Assembly: GCF_037975245.1 (NCBI RefSeq)
Contig: NC_092572.1
Span: 1,341,501 to 1,405,500, forward strand
Direction: 5' to 3'
DNA length: 64,000 bases
Source of the DNA: Apostichopus japonicus
Lineage: Eukaryota; Echinodermata; Holothuroidea; Aspidochirotida; Stichopodidae
A model generated the notes under the pieces. The model searched no databases and was not told where the DNA came from. It saw only the letters and a list, made by a program, of their open reading frames with translations. The position numbers and the translations under genes were made by a program. Below are positions 35,690-48,445 of the stretch, piece by piece (the first letter of the stretch is position 1; each line of letters starts with the position of its first letter).

Positions 35690-37740
35690 AACAGTTTTAT
35701 TTTATTATAGTTAAAATTCAGAACACAGAAAAAAGACCCCATTTCATCATAACAGGGAAACATTTTGCCGAAGGGAAACAGGAACGGGTCTATGCGGTAA
35801 TTAATGTAGCTTGAATGTGAAACTTCAGCTATATTTAAAAACAATAGATTTATTACCATATATGGTAACACACAGTTCAATTTTAATCAGTTCAAGTGGA
35901 CAATACACATTAACACTAAAGAATGAAACTAGAGCCCAAACACTTTGGTGTACATTATCCTGCGTCCTTCATTGATAAGTGCACGTTTAATGAAGTGGAC
36001 AGTTCAGTGTAGTGGTAAAAATAATGAGATTTTTTTTCCCAGGTACATGGTTAGATTAGTTGTAATAAGTGCGTAGAAAACCATGCCGAATTTTCCTGCG
36101 CTACGATAATGCGGCACACGTAAAGACCATACATGAGTAAGCAGTCGTGTCCAAATATATAAGATACACCGTCTGAACAACTTTCCTCCCCGCCTTGCCT
36201 AGCTAACTTGATCCGCACTTAATTCTTCTTGATTTCATGGTCGATTCGGCTGAGGTAATTCTGCACCGTATATCACCAATCAGATTTGACCTCGTGGGTC
36301 ACGCAAGTCTATTGGAGCTGCCCGTACGGCACTTTGCTGTAATGCAGGAGTGGACAACCTTTTTGAATGAATGGGCCATATTTTATGAGTGAAAGATTGA
36401 CAGAGAGGCACCTAACCAACGACTTGCTGTTGATTTCAAACCTTTGATTCCAAGGACTTTCGAGCAATAGATATGTGTACTTAATCTGCATTCACGAAAA
36501 ACATAATGCCAATACAGTACAGTTGATAATTAATAGTGGTAATGGACCTACCTGACAGCATCATTAGTGCAGATAAATTCTAAGCAGCTACCTCGTTTTT
36601 TGTGATAATGTAAAATAGGTTGATTTTTTTTCTTTTTCTTGAGACATCTCACAGGCCGGAAAAAATCACTGGCGGGCCACATGTGACCCGCGGGCCGTAG
36701 GTTGCCCACCCCTGCTGTAATGTAAACAACGTTTACGTACAAAGATAATTCTAGCCGCCAATATGTGCTGTTTGGGCCTAGTTTAGTTTATTAGTAGAAG
36801 CAGCTTCCGGGGATTAGCTTAACAGAACCATCTTATCTCCAGTCGATACAGAATGCACTAGTACATAGACAAGATGCCATTTTTGTTGCATGGAAGCCGC
36901 TCTCAGAAAAAGGTATTTGGTATTGACATTGCTATACACCCCATATCCCTTGAGTAGTAGCTGTAAATAGAAAGAAGACTGTTTGTTGCTAGTAAAAAAT
37001 AATCAGAATATAGAGAAAAAGTCCCCATTTCTTCGGAACAAGGATATCTTTTGCGAAAGGAAAACAGGTTAGGATTTATGCGGGAATAAATGTAACTTGA
37101 ATGTGAAACTAAATATATTTATTACCATATATTGTAACACACAGTTCAAAGAATGGAAGTGTAATTTTAATCAGTTCAAGTAGACAATACAAATTAACAC
37201 TAAAGAATGAAACTACAGCCCAAACACTTATGTATATATTTTCCCGCGTCCTTCATAGATAAGTGTACTTTTGAACGACCAAGTCGTATAACATTTAATG
37301 AAATGGACACTTCAAAGCAATGGTAAAATTAATGAGACATTGTTTCGCAGGTACCTGGTTAGATTAGTTGTAATAAGTGCGTAAAAAACCATGCCGTATT
37401 TTCCTGCGCTACGATAAGGTGGCACACGTCCCGACCATACATAAGTAAGCAGTCGTGTCCAAATAGGCTATATTAGATACACAGTATGACACATTCTCCT
37501 CCTCGCCTGGCCTAGCTAACTTGATCCTCCTTTAGCTTCGTGATTTAGACTTGGATGGGGTAATTCTGCACCGTATATCACCCACCAGAGATGACCTCGC
37601 AGGTCACGCAAGTCTATTGGAACTCCCCGTACTAGACTTTGCTGTAATGTAAACAACGTATACGTACATGGATAATGCTAGCCGAGACTCTGTGCTGTTT
37701 GGGCCTAGTTTATAATAGTTTACTAGTAGAAGCTTACTAG
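35690..37740 (+). repeat. direct duplication of a 0.7-0.75-kb unit
   Basis: Unit A (about 35690-36790) and unit B (about 36990-37740) share many landmarks in order: ACCCCATTTC or TCCCCATTTC, CTTGAATGTGAAACT, TTATTACCATATAT, ACACTAAAGAATGAAACTA, GGTTAGATTAGTTGTAATAA, TTTTCCTGCGCTACGATAA, TAAGCAGTCGTGTCCAAATA, TTCTGCACCGTATATCACC and TGTGCTGTTTGGGCCTAGTT. Unit A holds an extra 370-bp hAT element; unit B shows the empty site. Confidence 0.9.
36345..36714 (+). mobile_element. non-autonomous hAT element with 8-bp target duplication
   Basis: The ends are CAGGAGTGGACAACCT and, reversed, CAGGGGTGGGCAACCT (14 of 16 identical), the classical hAT/Charlie-type terminus. CTGTAATG flanks it at 36337-36344 and 36715-36722. 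The paralogous unit has a single CTGTAATG at 37642-37649 and no insert, which proves the insertion. There is no transposase; it must be mobilised in trans. Confidence 0.95.
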
Positions 37741-40149
37741 TATCGCGAAAGTTTTTTTTTTCTCGAAAATTCTTGTATTTCAATACGAAGAGATATGTTT
37801 ATAGTTTTATAGTAATATCTCATTCTTTCAGTAATAAAAGAGGATTTTGAACAAAGTAAAATTATTAGTTAAAGAGAGTGAAAGTTCTCTCACAAATTAC
37901 AATTAACAATATCACGTTGTTAGATTCGAAGGAACCTTAGCCCAGATTATGCTATTTGCTCCTGGAATTGAACTTCCAAAACCTGGATATGCTTTATTTA
38001 CTTAATTCCCGATATTGAATTTGTAATTCCGGGAGAAACTGCTTAACAACCTAAAAATTTTAGCCATTTTGTCGGATTAGGGTAACCAACGTTTTATAAC
38101 ACGTTCGTGACTGCAAAACAGGAACATCTTTAATATCCTTTACGAAACAATCATTTATTATATCGAGTAGCATGGACAAATCATTGGTCACCTCGGCGGT
38201 TTCACTTTTACTTAACTGCATCTAGTGTCTTAAAGCTATCCGGATAGTAGCATATACAAGTTGTATATACCTGCAATGAAGAATTAAGGTCCATTTTAAT
38301 AGCTAACAATTGAAAAATACATCCGATATTTAGTTGCTGTTATTTATATAACACCAAACATATATATATATAAATATATATATATATGAAGAATGGGCTG
38401 TATTTTTCTATTGTGATTAGTAAAATATCGAAAGATCACCCTTGCAGTATTTCCTTCTATTACAAGTCTACAAGTTACAGTTGAATAACCATGTGTACTG
38501 CCTCTATGTAGATTTTATATGTACTGGCTGTGTGTACATTCCACTAGAATGCATCAAGAGTAGAATAAAAGAAGGTCCCTTTTTCGTTCTTATGCGAGTT
38601 TAGTGTTATTTGATAGATGGAACAAAACATAACCAATATTAAAAACAACAACGCAGATAGTTCCAAAAGCTCCATATTTAGTTGTTTATCAATGTCTAAC
38701 ACGTAATGTAGCGTAATCGGACTTATATTTTAAAATACCAAAATGTAAGATAGACGAAAAACAAGGTGAGTTTTGAACCATAAATTTGCCAAAATACAGT
38801 GTACTACTAAGGATTTGGCTGAATAAATCACGATTCAGCAGGCTAAATGTTCATCGGTACTGATAATAGGGCTTTTATAGTCAAATTTGAGTAGCGAATA
38901 CAGAAAAGGGCGGGGATATACAAGTTGTCTATTAGTAGGTTCTTTGGTCTAGTTTTAGGGTCATTGCTGCATTACAATCTACTAACCATTGGTTCGTAGA
39001 GAACGTTAATAATCAGTAAAGCACCCAGTTACATAATTAGTATATACATTGTGTATAACAAACATTATGCTGGTATTATATTATCCTCAGCCCATATTGC
39101 TAACGGTATTATACACATTATGTAACTAAAATAAGCTAATACGTCTTCTGTTAAATCTTTGCTACCGGCGTAGATAGAAGTCATTGTTCGAACACAAAAT
39201 ATATTTGATACAAAGGAGCTTGATATAAAGACTACGTTTAACCTTGCTGGAGACATTGTCGTTTAATAAGGCATACCGTATGACGATCAAGGAAACCTAG
39301 CTTCTACCAGCTTCTCAAGCTAGTGCAAGTCATGGTTTGGTATATCGCATGCAATCTTTTATTTTATGGCCAAAACAATAACAAAGAAATGCCTAAACCA
39401 ACATATACATGCATTTTATTGGAACAAGCCGGTGAGGATGTGCTGTCAGCGTTATTTTATTCCTGAGCTGTAGAAAAACAGTTATGATGCAAACTGAACA
39501 CAAATAAATATAATAATATGATTTCTTTGCCTCTACATAAAAGAACAATGAAGTGAAAAGATGACAAAGTAAGCAGACACCTTGCATGGGTCACATGTTA
39601 TTTAGTTAAGTTAATAGCTATAAAATATTATTTCATGGTGGTTCATTCGACTCCTTTCCATTCGAATGAGTTATTCTAATGCCTTATACTCTGGAAGGAG
39701 AGGACAGAGTGCTGGGTGACAAGTTGGCAGGAGTATTCAAGTTTCTGTCAACATGTGTGGATATGCATTACGTTATACTATTAAGAATTGAATGAGCGGC
39801 TAATTAGTTTTAATCTTTTATCAGTGGGGAACCTTTGGAGTGTTGACACTTCTTGCTTCCCTAATTATAGTATCGATAAAAAAAATGGTAATTAACTCTT
39901 TAGTGAAGATCTTATTTACTTTTGGCGATACCTTCACGTATTGGCAAATAAATTATAAGTTCAACGAACAGTTTTACAGAGAACACAGATGATTGCCGTA
40001 TCAACAAAATGACTTTACTTGTGTCATTGACATGCTTTTGAGGGAAATTTGAATAGTGGGCGTACAATAGTTTCAATTTTATCGGACTTTGTGTTGGTCA
40101 TGTTCCGAATCCTCGAGTTATGAATGTCGAGTCTTTAACACTGTTGTAC
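37741..40149. other. no gene recognised
   Basis: AT-rich DNA with a short imperfect TA tract near 38359-38388. No motif-bearing frame. Confidence 0.4.
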
Positions 40150-40599
40150 AGCACAGTACATTTGTTTAATAACATACACAAAATATGTTACTGTCGATAT
40201 TCTTTCAACGTTGCGAATTTGTCAGGCTATTAAACAAGTACTATTTGGTTGGATAGGGAGATTGTGGTTTGAGGTTAGCTTTAACCATTGTGTCAACTAG
40301 TTCATCTCCCTGCACGATTAAGATACAACCACATATGGTTTGAATTACCAATTGTGTATTACCATAGTCTAGTCATGTATAAGGTAAAGTAGTGTATGTT
40401 CGAAATAGCAGAGGTGAAAGGTAGGCAACGCTATCCTGATATAGTGTAGGTCTAATGTGGATCTGTATCAGACATTTCCTCCGCATTACTCATACATATT
40501 CCATCACTCTTAAACCTGACTCACTTTATCCTGTATGTTTAATTTGAGTGTAAACAATAAGATAGCATATTATCTTGTACTCCAAAGTTTACCCACATT

Positions 40600-41729
40600 T
40601 GTTAATCTGTTTATATAATAAATCAAATAAGTAAATACAAATATTGAATTTGTTTGTTGCAATTACTGTATTGAAAAATAAGTAGTTCATGAAATTTGCA
40701 GATTTTATTTCAAATGTTGGTTATATGACGACTATGTCGTCACGACAGACTTTCTTGCACATATTTTCCAAGTTCAACTGACCACGTGATCATTGATGTT
40801 CTCCATTAATCAATACAAAGCTATAGTTCATAATTTGACATCCTAGCTAAATGGTTATAATGATATCTGCCGTATTCTAATTTTGGCATGCGCGTAATGT
40901 TTATACTGTTGGTGTTGTTATTTGTCATAAATCGCAGACGAACTACACCTTTTGTCTAGCTGTATATGGCATTGTTCCAAACAATTTAGTATTACATATT
41001 AATGCCTCTCTTATAAATTAATCTTCTGAAACAACTCCCCCTGCCCTAGGGTCCTTCAGTCGTTAATATAGTGTCAATAACACCTCGCTTACCACCTTTA
41101 TCTTACTAAGACAATCTTTAAAACACTAATTTTACTGCGTGATTGCAATCGATCGTGAAGCTAGCATTTGTCTTCAGCTTAACAAAATAGGTGGCGCTAT
41201 GAAGCAACGACACAACGCACATAACAGTTTTAGGAGGAAATGTGCAACAATCTTTGTAAGCACTCTCCCACACGCCTCACACACCTCACACAAAATGGAT
41301 TCTTGGTCGAACTATTATAGTCTCACCACCATAGACCTTTTTGAAATTTCCACGCAATGCATTTTCATGACAACTGTAGCTATGGTAAACTAAAGAATTT
41401 CAATACCATGCAACAGCCTTACAACAATTACTACATCACCGTGTACATGACATGTTGGGTGCACGGATTAAATAACTTAAGGCCTACCTTATAGCAAAAT
41501 GGCGAACGAAAGATTTATCGTACTTACAAACTGAGCATAACGTAAAATAAAGTTTACTGGTTTTTTTTTCTCCAAAATATAATTTAACTGTACCACCAAG
41601 CATTCGTTCCTTAGGGGCAACCGACAAGAGGAAGAAGAATTAGCTTGTGGTGTTTAATTCAATATTATTAAATAATATTATTAAATGTGTTTTATGTATT
41701 CAATATTACTGTTGGGCTTATTGCACATA
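40600..41729. other. no gene recognised
   Basis: No similarity to the corresponding interval 20720-23380 was found by eye. No gene is seen. Confidence 0.4.
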
Positions 41730-41823
41730 TACTCCTTTCCGATATTCAAAACGTAACGGAACAGAACGTTCGACAATGATCTTTTGTGAAAACTGTGTTT
41801 CAACTTTTAGTTGTAGACAATGC

Positions 41824-43285
41824 CAAGGGCGTAGGAACCGGGGGGGGGCTGGGGGAGCGCCAGCCCCCCAGTGAAAAATTGAAAAATATGGGGGGGGCGG
41901 AAGTATCGTTCCGCCCCCCCGCTCCGCAAGTCAGAAAACCCCTTTTTCATTTCTAAATGAGAAAAAAATCTCATTTGAAGCACCAAATTGCATCTAAGGC
42001 CAGGTGAAAATGCAAAATTCTGTACAAAATGGAGTGGGTGTTGAAGTGTGCTATATTGCACCAAATTGCATCTGAGGCCACCTGGAAATGCCAAAAAATT
42101 CCAAAGGGGAGGGGGACACCCCCTCCCCTTAGACCCCTCCCCCAGGCCGGCCGCGAATATTTTTTTCCCAAACTGAACTGACACTGAAACTATTTCGTCG
42201 ATTCTGATTGGTTCTCAGCGAGCACGTGATATACTTTAGTTTTCAACATGGATCTTCCATAATCTGTCGATATCAGTATGATCAACACGAACAAATTTAA
42301 GATATTCACATTAGCAACTTCCCAGAACCTTTGGTAGGTATATATGAACGAAAGTAAATAGTAAATCAACTATTCCCAACTACTGCGCCCATTATAGGCA
42401 GTCCCCGATCGTTTGTTTACTCGCTTGACTCCGTTCTACACAGCACATACATGTAATGTAGCCTATTGTACTGTGTATAGTATACAACACAATAAAACAC
42501 AGTGCATTTGTAATTGTATACAGGTAGCCGATGTACATATGTACGAGGTGTTTGTGTACATTCGGGGTTGCGATACTTTTAGTTTTATAATCATAAATTC
42601 AAAATGTACTCAGTCAATGAATCAAGATAGGCCTAGTCGAATATGCAGTGGCAGTGGCCATGAAGACGCGCGAGCGAGTGTGTCAGCCATTGAGTGTACC
42701 GTCAAACATGGCATTTGACGATATGTCTGTGTCTTTTGACTTGTTAACTATATGTGTTTCCGTACGTACAGGTTATAAGGCTATATACAACTATAGTTGT
42801 ATATAGCCTTATAACCTATACGTACGGAAACACATATGTTTACCGGCACCATTAGAAGTTCTTGTACATGGTATGGTGACCTAGTAGTCCTGCATTAACC
42901 TTATATACGTATTCGTATTAGTTTGAAATCTCAAATTCACTAATATAGCCACTACCGCCCTTACAGTAGCTCTTGATAACTGGAAGCCTCACATTGTATC
43001 TACATGTAGGCACACTTAGGCCTACATACTTTAGCTTAGCATGTATAGGCCTACGCACGTATTTTTGACATGATGCTGCCCATGAGGATTGGTATGATCA
43101 ACACTAACAGTGTCACATACATTCATTGATAAACGCAGACTACCATTCCGGTTTTGATCAGCCAATCAAAATCGAGGAAATAATTTCAGTGTCAGTTCAG
43201 TTTGGGAAAAAAATATTCGCAGGCCGGCCATCAGTCTTCAGCCCCCCCCCCCCCCCCCACTCAAAAGTATCTTCCTACGCCACTG
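41824..43285 (+). mobile_element. 1.46-kb non-autonomous hAT-like element
   Basis: The ends are CAAGGGCGTAGGAA and, reversed, CAGTGGCGTAGGAA. GACAATGC flanks it at 41816-41823 and 43286-43293. The paralogous site at 23493-23500 (AACAATGC) is unoccupied and continues with matching sequence on both sides. Inverted sub-terminal blocks 42145-42215 and about 43158-43229 share GGCCGGCC, GCGAATATTTTTTTCCCAAA and CTGAACTGACACTGAAA. The left part has an extra 240-bp G/C-run-rich block that also occurs at 14976-15296. No transposase is encoded. Confidence 0.9.
42750..42837. repeat. near-perfect 88-bp palindrome, no loop
   Basis: Arms 42750-42793 and 42794-42837 are reverse complements with one mismatch (GTACAGG against GTATAGG). 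The centre is ACAACTATAGTTGT. It lies inside the hAT-like element. Such palindromes can extrude as cruciforms and are often unstable. Confidence 0.95.
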
Positions 43286-43379
43286 GACAATGCCATTCCA
43301 GTTTTTGTATAAGTCTGCCTCGACATCTCATGATCGAGTTTTACGATAATAAATTTCGCTTACTGCTATTGTCTGTCTG

Positions 43380-43460
43380 TGATAAAAATGAAGTTAAAGT
43401 GAAGGTCAAAGTCAATGTCAAAGTCAAAGACAAAGTGAAATTCGAAGTGAAAGTCAAAGC
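43380..43460. repeat. degenerate AAGTNA hexamer repeat
   Basis: AAAGTGAAGGTCAAAGTCAA-type hexamers run for about 80 bp. A much shorter form is at the paralogous site near 23605-23625, so it expanded after the duplication. Confidence 0.75.
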
Positions 43461-43675
43461 TCTTATATCGTTTATTTGTTATTATTTAAAATATCTATGA
43501 GCATGCTTCAATTCTATTGGATAACTCTCTTAACACAATATCAGGGGAAATAATGAACTAATTTTCTGAAGTCATTGTACTTAATGGTAATGATGTATTA
43601 GTGTTTTAATCTCCCTACAAGAGAACAATAAATCAATGAAACGCTGCGGCTACACCCCCTCCCCACCCAAACCCA

Positions 43676-43767
<92 letters not shown>

Positions 43768-43938
43768 TCTATCAATTCTCAATGTATATAATACAGATAA
43801 AATTGACTATAAAAAGCATGACAGGTCTCAACGACCGCAGCTAGCAGAAAGCCACACTAAGGATAATAAAAGGATAAAGAGATTAAAACGACAGACGATA
43901 CCAAACAACCAAGAACTTAAGAGAACGACAAGTACAAA

Positions 43939-44029
<91 letters not shown>

Positions 44030-44041
44030 ATATATATATAT

Positions 44042-44132
<91 letters not shown>
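43676..44132. repeat. two long TA arrays
   Basis: TA units cover 43676-43763 and 43941-44127, interrupted by ATGTATA and AAACATA variants. They border the left side of an insert relative to the compact duplication copy. Confidence 0.97.
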
Positions 44133-44134
<2 letters not shown>

Positions 44135-45563
44135 AAGTGCACATTAGGTGCCCATTGCATATTGAAAATTGCTACCTTAGAGGGACAGTAACGTTAGGGG
44201 AACATTTTCGTGCTCCCCTAATGTTTAAGGGTATATCCATTCTGGTATGAGTGCTTCGGTGTACAGGTAATTAGTACCCATTGATCGTGGATGCTGCCCT
44301 CTACACCCCTTTATTTTGATTGGACGATTATACATCTGAATGGATATTTATAGCTTGGCAAATTTTGTAGTAGTATATGTGACCTGTGCAAAATTTAGCT
44401 ATTAGGGACCCATCAAGATATATCTCGTTTATTTTATCGTCCTATCGGTATATGTTTTACTATCGATGCTCTTTTAATGCTGGTAAAACTGACCAATGGA
44501 ACTGTGACCTTGAAAGTCACAATTTCGATCCCTATCCCTTTCGGTGATACATATACTGATATCCATGTTCATATTGACGCAGTTTCTTTTGGTATACAAA
44601 CCTTGTGACGTCATCACCGCGCAATGTCGCTAAGTGTAATGTAGAGCTCATATGGACGTGTGTACAGGTAAACGTGTTGTCCGTATGGCCGCAAGTTTTC
44701 ACACTGTATGCAAGCAAGAACGGTAAACCTAACTTTTGTTCGCGAATCGGCGCGGTATCCATGTTGCACTATCAAAATGAGAGCCGTCGAGATTGACTTT
44801 GGAAGCCTAGGTAATACCGTAATACTTTCTTGCAATTGCTAGATATTAATTCCTTTACGAAATGCTTTATTGACTAGCCTAGAATTAGTAATAGTATAAA
44901 GTAGACCTCAGTTCCCTGTGCAGCTGGCTGATTACCAATCACAATTTGTGCAAAATGTGATCATATGTATTGTGTTTCTGTAACATTGAAAAAGGCTTAG
45001 GGAACATAGGCTGTGATGGGGGAGGGAAAGGATGTATGATTGATGAATTGCTGACCAATGTCATTGAATATGCTAGACATGGATCTTCCATCTAGCCAAA
45101 TGGATTAAAGCCATATCCGTCAAGATAGTCACAAGTCTGCCCCCCACCTCCACTCACACAACCCCAAAATTTTACTCCCTATGCACGCTAGTGGTTCAAC
45201 AATAGAGCCAAGAGTTTACTGAATAAAATCCGTGGCAAAAAAACCTTCACACCCATAAATACAGCCGCCCACCCCCCCACCCCCCCACCAACAAAAGAAT
45301 GCCTCTTATAATGCAACTTGTACCCTAATTTAATGTCATGTGGTGACCACAGTATGCCTGAAGTATACTGGCTTTGTAAAAGACCAAGCTAATTAGGTTT
45401 TCCTCGGTGGAAAAATCTGAGCAAGCTATGTTTGAGGTTAAAGCTACACAGATAAGAGAGGTAGAAGTGTGCCATGAACACTACAAACAGACTGCTAAGA
45501 CTAGAACTTCGTAAAAAACTAACTTTTGCTAATTATACATTGACAGCATTTTCTGATCAAGAA
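44133..45563. other. no gene recognised
   Basis: Unique-looking DNA with C-rich simple tracts near 45137-45150 and 45268-45289. Part of the 3.6-kb insert between TA arrays. Confidence 0.4.
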
Positions 45564-46720
45564 TAGTGTTCGACCGATAATAGGTTAGATAATCGGCATC
45601 GGGCCGATTATCAGACAATCAGTAACCGGCATCGGCAAAATCCATTGCGCTACCGATTATTTGGAACCGATTATTAAGTTCCACATCAAGGATTGTATTT
45701 TACGCGCTTTTGATTCTCCACAACTACAACGGGAGAAGTTCGATTCAGCGCTATTCATAGCCGGGGAAGGTGCGCTAATCGGCCGTGAAGCGGTATCGCA
45801 AGTCCCTCACGCGAGTTTGTACTAATGTTGTTCGATATACTATCCAGTTTTAGCAGTTAACATCATACAGTATACTCGCGATAAGCTTAGAGGGACGACG
45901 TTATTATTTTTTTTTCACTTCGCTTCTCGCATCTAACGAAACCTCCTGTTATCAGGTTTAATATTAACGATTGATATGAAAGATTAATTGTTTCGAGTAA
46001 ATGTAAAACCAAATCAATATACTTTTAAACCACTTTGGCCATTTCACCGTAGGTGAAAACTGGAAAGTGAGAGTGACGTTACGCTTTGTTCATTGTGAGT
46101 TCTACGCACATTAGGCTAGTCTGGCTAGAGAACTGTTGAGCTTAATAACTGTTTAGTTTGAAAATACGCCCAATTTTCTACAAATGCCATAAAATTATGA
46201 AATCAAGGCGCCAAATACTCCTAAAATTCCCTAGAAATGTTTGGCGACAGTCCTCGGTAGTTCTACTGCATTACCATTTGTGATTACTAATCACTGATTA
46301 GGCAAATATTCTTACGCATATTTTTGCGAAAAACCCGAAGCAACATTTTTTCCCCTGACCTAATGTACTATACCTGCTAAAATATCACCTTTGCAGTAAT
46401 TAAACTTACCGACTAAAGCATGTCTGATTTCCAGCGAAAACGTCAATGGGACTTTAGTGTGTGGTTTTCCCACGTGTAGTAATGTCAATGGAGAAGCGCC
46501 ATTGACTTACTGTGTATGATCGTTTAAACAACGTTCCATCGGAAGGTTTCCCTTGCATATGGCAAAACTTGAAGCAAACGTTCGGGATTGTGTTATCTTT
46601 TTCAATGAAATATTAAAATAAAACTGCTTATCCACTAAAGGTAATAGGCATCGGCCCGATTGTCACAGAAACTAATCGGTACTCGGTAAAGCTGATTATC
46701 ATTTAATAGGTCGAACTCTA
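45564..46720 (+). mobile_element. 1.16-kb non-autonomous hAT-like element with 8-bp target duplication
   Basis: The ends are TAGTGTTCGACC and, reversed, TAGAGTTCGACC (11 of 12). ATCAAGAA flanks it at 45556-45563 and 46721-46728. Sub-terminal inverted motifs (GGCATCGGGCCGATT and its reverse form near 46646-46660) support an intact pair of ends. No transposase frame is seen. TAG-type ends with 8-bp duplications fit hAT elements of the Ac group. Confidence 0.88.
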
Positions 46721-46728
46721 ATCAAGAA

Positions 46729-47286
46729 ATCTTTACCATAATTTGGGTTTTTGTCACACCGTAACATTGGAAAATAGTGTTGTTATAATCTAATAAAATG
46801 TGTATACTGACAATTGAAAGTTCTACATTAGCTGGTTATATTTTGAGCAAATTTATTGCTTAAAATTGCCGATAATGCAGTCAACTTTTTTATATAAGAT
46901 TCTTTCCTATGACATGCAATGAATGAATGACACACACACTTAAACCGTAAACCGATCGGAGAGTTGTATAAATGCACACATTATGTGAACATATGTACTG
47001 TACTCTTAACTGTGAATAGGGGGACATATGCAAGTGTCCCTCAATCATACTATAAATTGTTTGAAGTACGTAAAGAAGACACAGTTACTATCGCTTTTCT
47101 GATATATCTGTCAATGAGCTGCATAAAAGATGCGATCCAAGTTCCATGCACTGCTATCAATCCCTCCAGTCTGCGGTGAATTTATCCTTAACGACGCATT
47201 TGCATTAAGACTTATATGTGGCTTTAAATGGAAAGTCCATCCAAGGTGGGTTTTTTGACGGTGTCCTGGTACTGTACACTTTAGGG

Positions 47287-47288
<2 letters not shown>
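46729..47288. other. no gene recognised
   Basis: Right part of the insert between TA arrays. Nothing recognised. Confidence 0.4.

Positions 47289-47341
<53 letters not shown>
47289..47341. repeat. (TA)n microsatellite
   Basis: About 26 TA units at the right border of the 43.7-47.3 kb insert; duplicated sequence resumes immediately after it. Confidence 0.97.
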
Positions 47342-47342
<1 letters not shown>

Positions 47343-48445
47343 CTGGGACATATTCCAAGGTTTACAAGAGGAGTAATTCTTCTGTCTGACATTTAGTTGT
47401 GTGCTTCAAATCGCCAAGTGGCCAAGAACTAGCTGAAAGTGCTGCAGCTCCTGGTAGCTTCCTCGTTGTTGTCCCAGCCATAACTTACACCATTGGAAAT
47501 ACTTCATACACGTGAAGAGTCATAAGTTATACAGTTCTAAAAGCAAATTATACTTATTAAGATAGGTGAATCAAACAGTCACTGCATTTGATCCCTAAAA
47601 GCTAAGCGGTATCGAAAGCGACGTTTCTAGGTCAATGCAGCCGGTACCGACAAAGAAAAACACCCACCCACTGATACCGACCCACTAAAGGAATTGGGTA
47701 AAATCTCTCCACCAAACTGGATATTGAAAGGAAATTCTTTCTCATGGAGAATGCATGAACGTTCCCTATCCGTGCGTCCAGGGTGTCAAATATAAAGTAA
47801 AATCACCAAAGGTCAAACCAATGTTGGACTTGATGATTATGGTTTGTCCTTTAAGGGCCATATTATATTCCTGTATGTCTCCTTGTTACGCCACTTCCAC
47901 CCCATATTAAGAGGATTGGCACGGATCCAAACGCAAATACGGAGCATAAGGCGTGTGACTTCAGCGTGCTACCTGCGTGATATGTTAATCACATGACTAA
48001 ACTCACATTTCAATCGCAACATTAATATATACGTTATTTTGAAGGTTATACAATTACAACCTGACTTGGTTGTGTTCATAACGTATTATTTAGCAGTGTC
48101 CATTGAAAAGCTCAAGTTATATTCTCCCGTATATGAAACTGTTAGTGCATTCAACTGAAAGCAATTTCTGTATGTATTGTGATATTAGAATAACAAATTA
48201 TAATTATTTAATAGATTGTCAAACAAACATCGAAATAAGAAACAAACCTGAATTAACTGTGTTCAAAAGGAGCACTAAATCGGCATCCATTAGTTACAAA
48301 AATGCTTAGTGTATCCTGAATTGCAAATAACAATTGCGAAATCCTAGAAAATAAACCTTTAAGATGAGAAAAGTTCTCACAATTAACATTTACAGTATGC
48401 CTTTACTACATAAAGAAGAATGATTAAATTAACTAGAAATGCGGT

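Noticed and set aside
41807-42184. 125-codon minus-strand frame as a host gene
   Set aside because: It is a chance frame across the G/C-run-rich block of the hAT-like element, which also occurs at 14976-15296.
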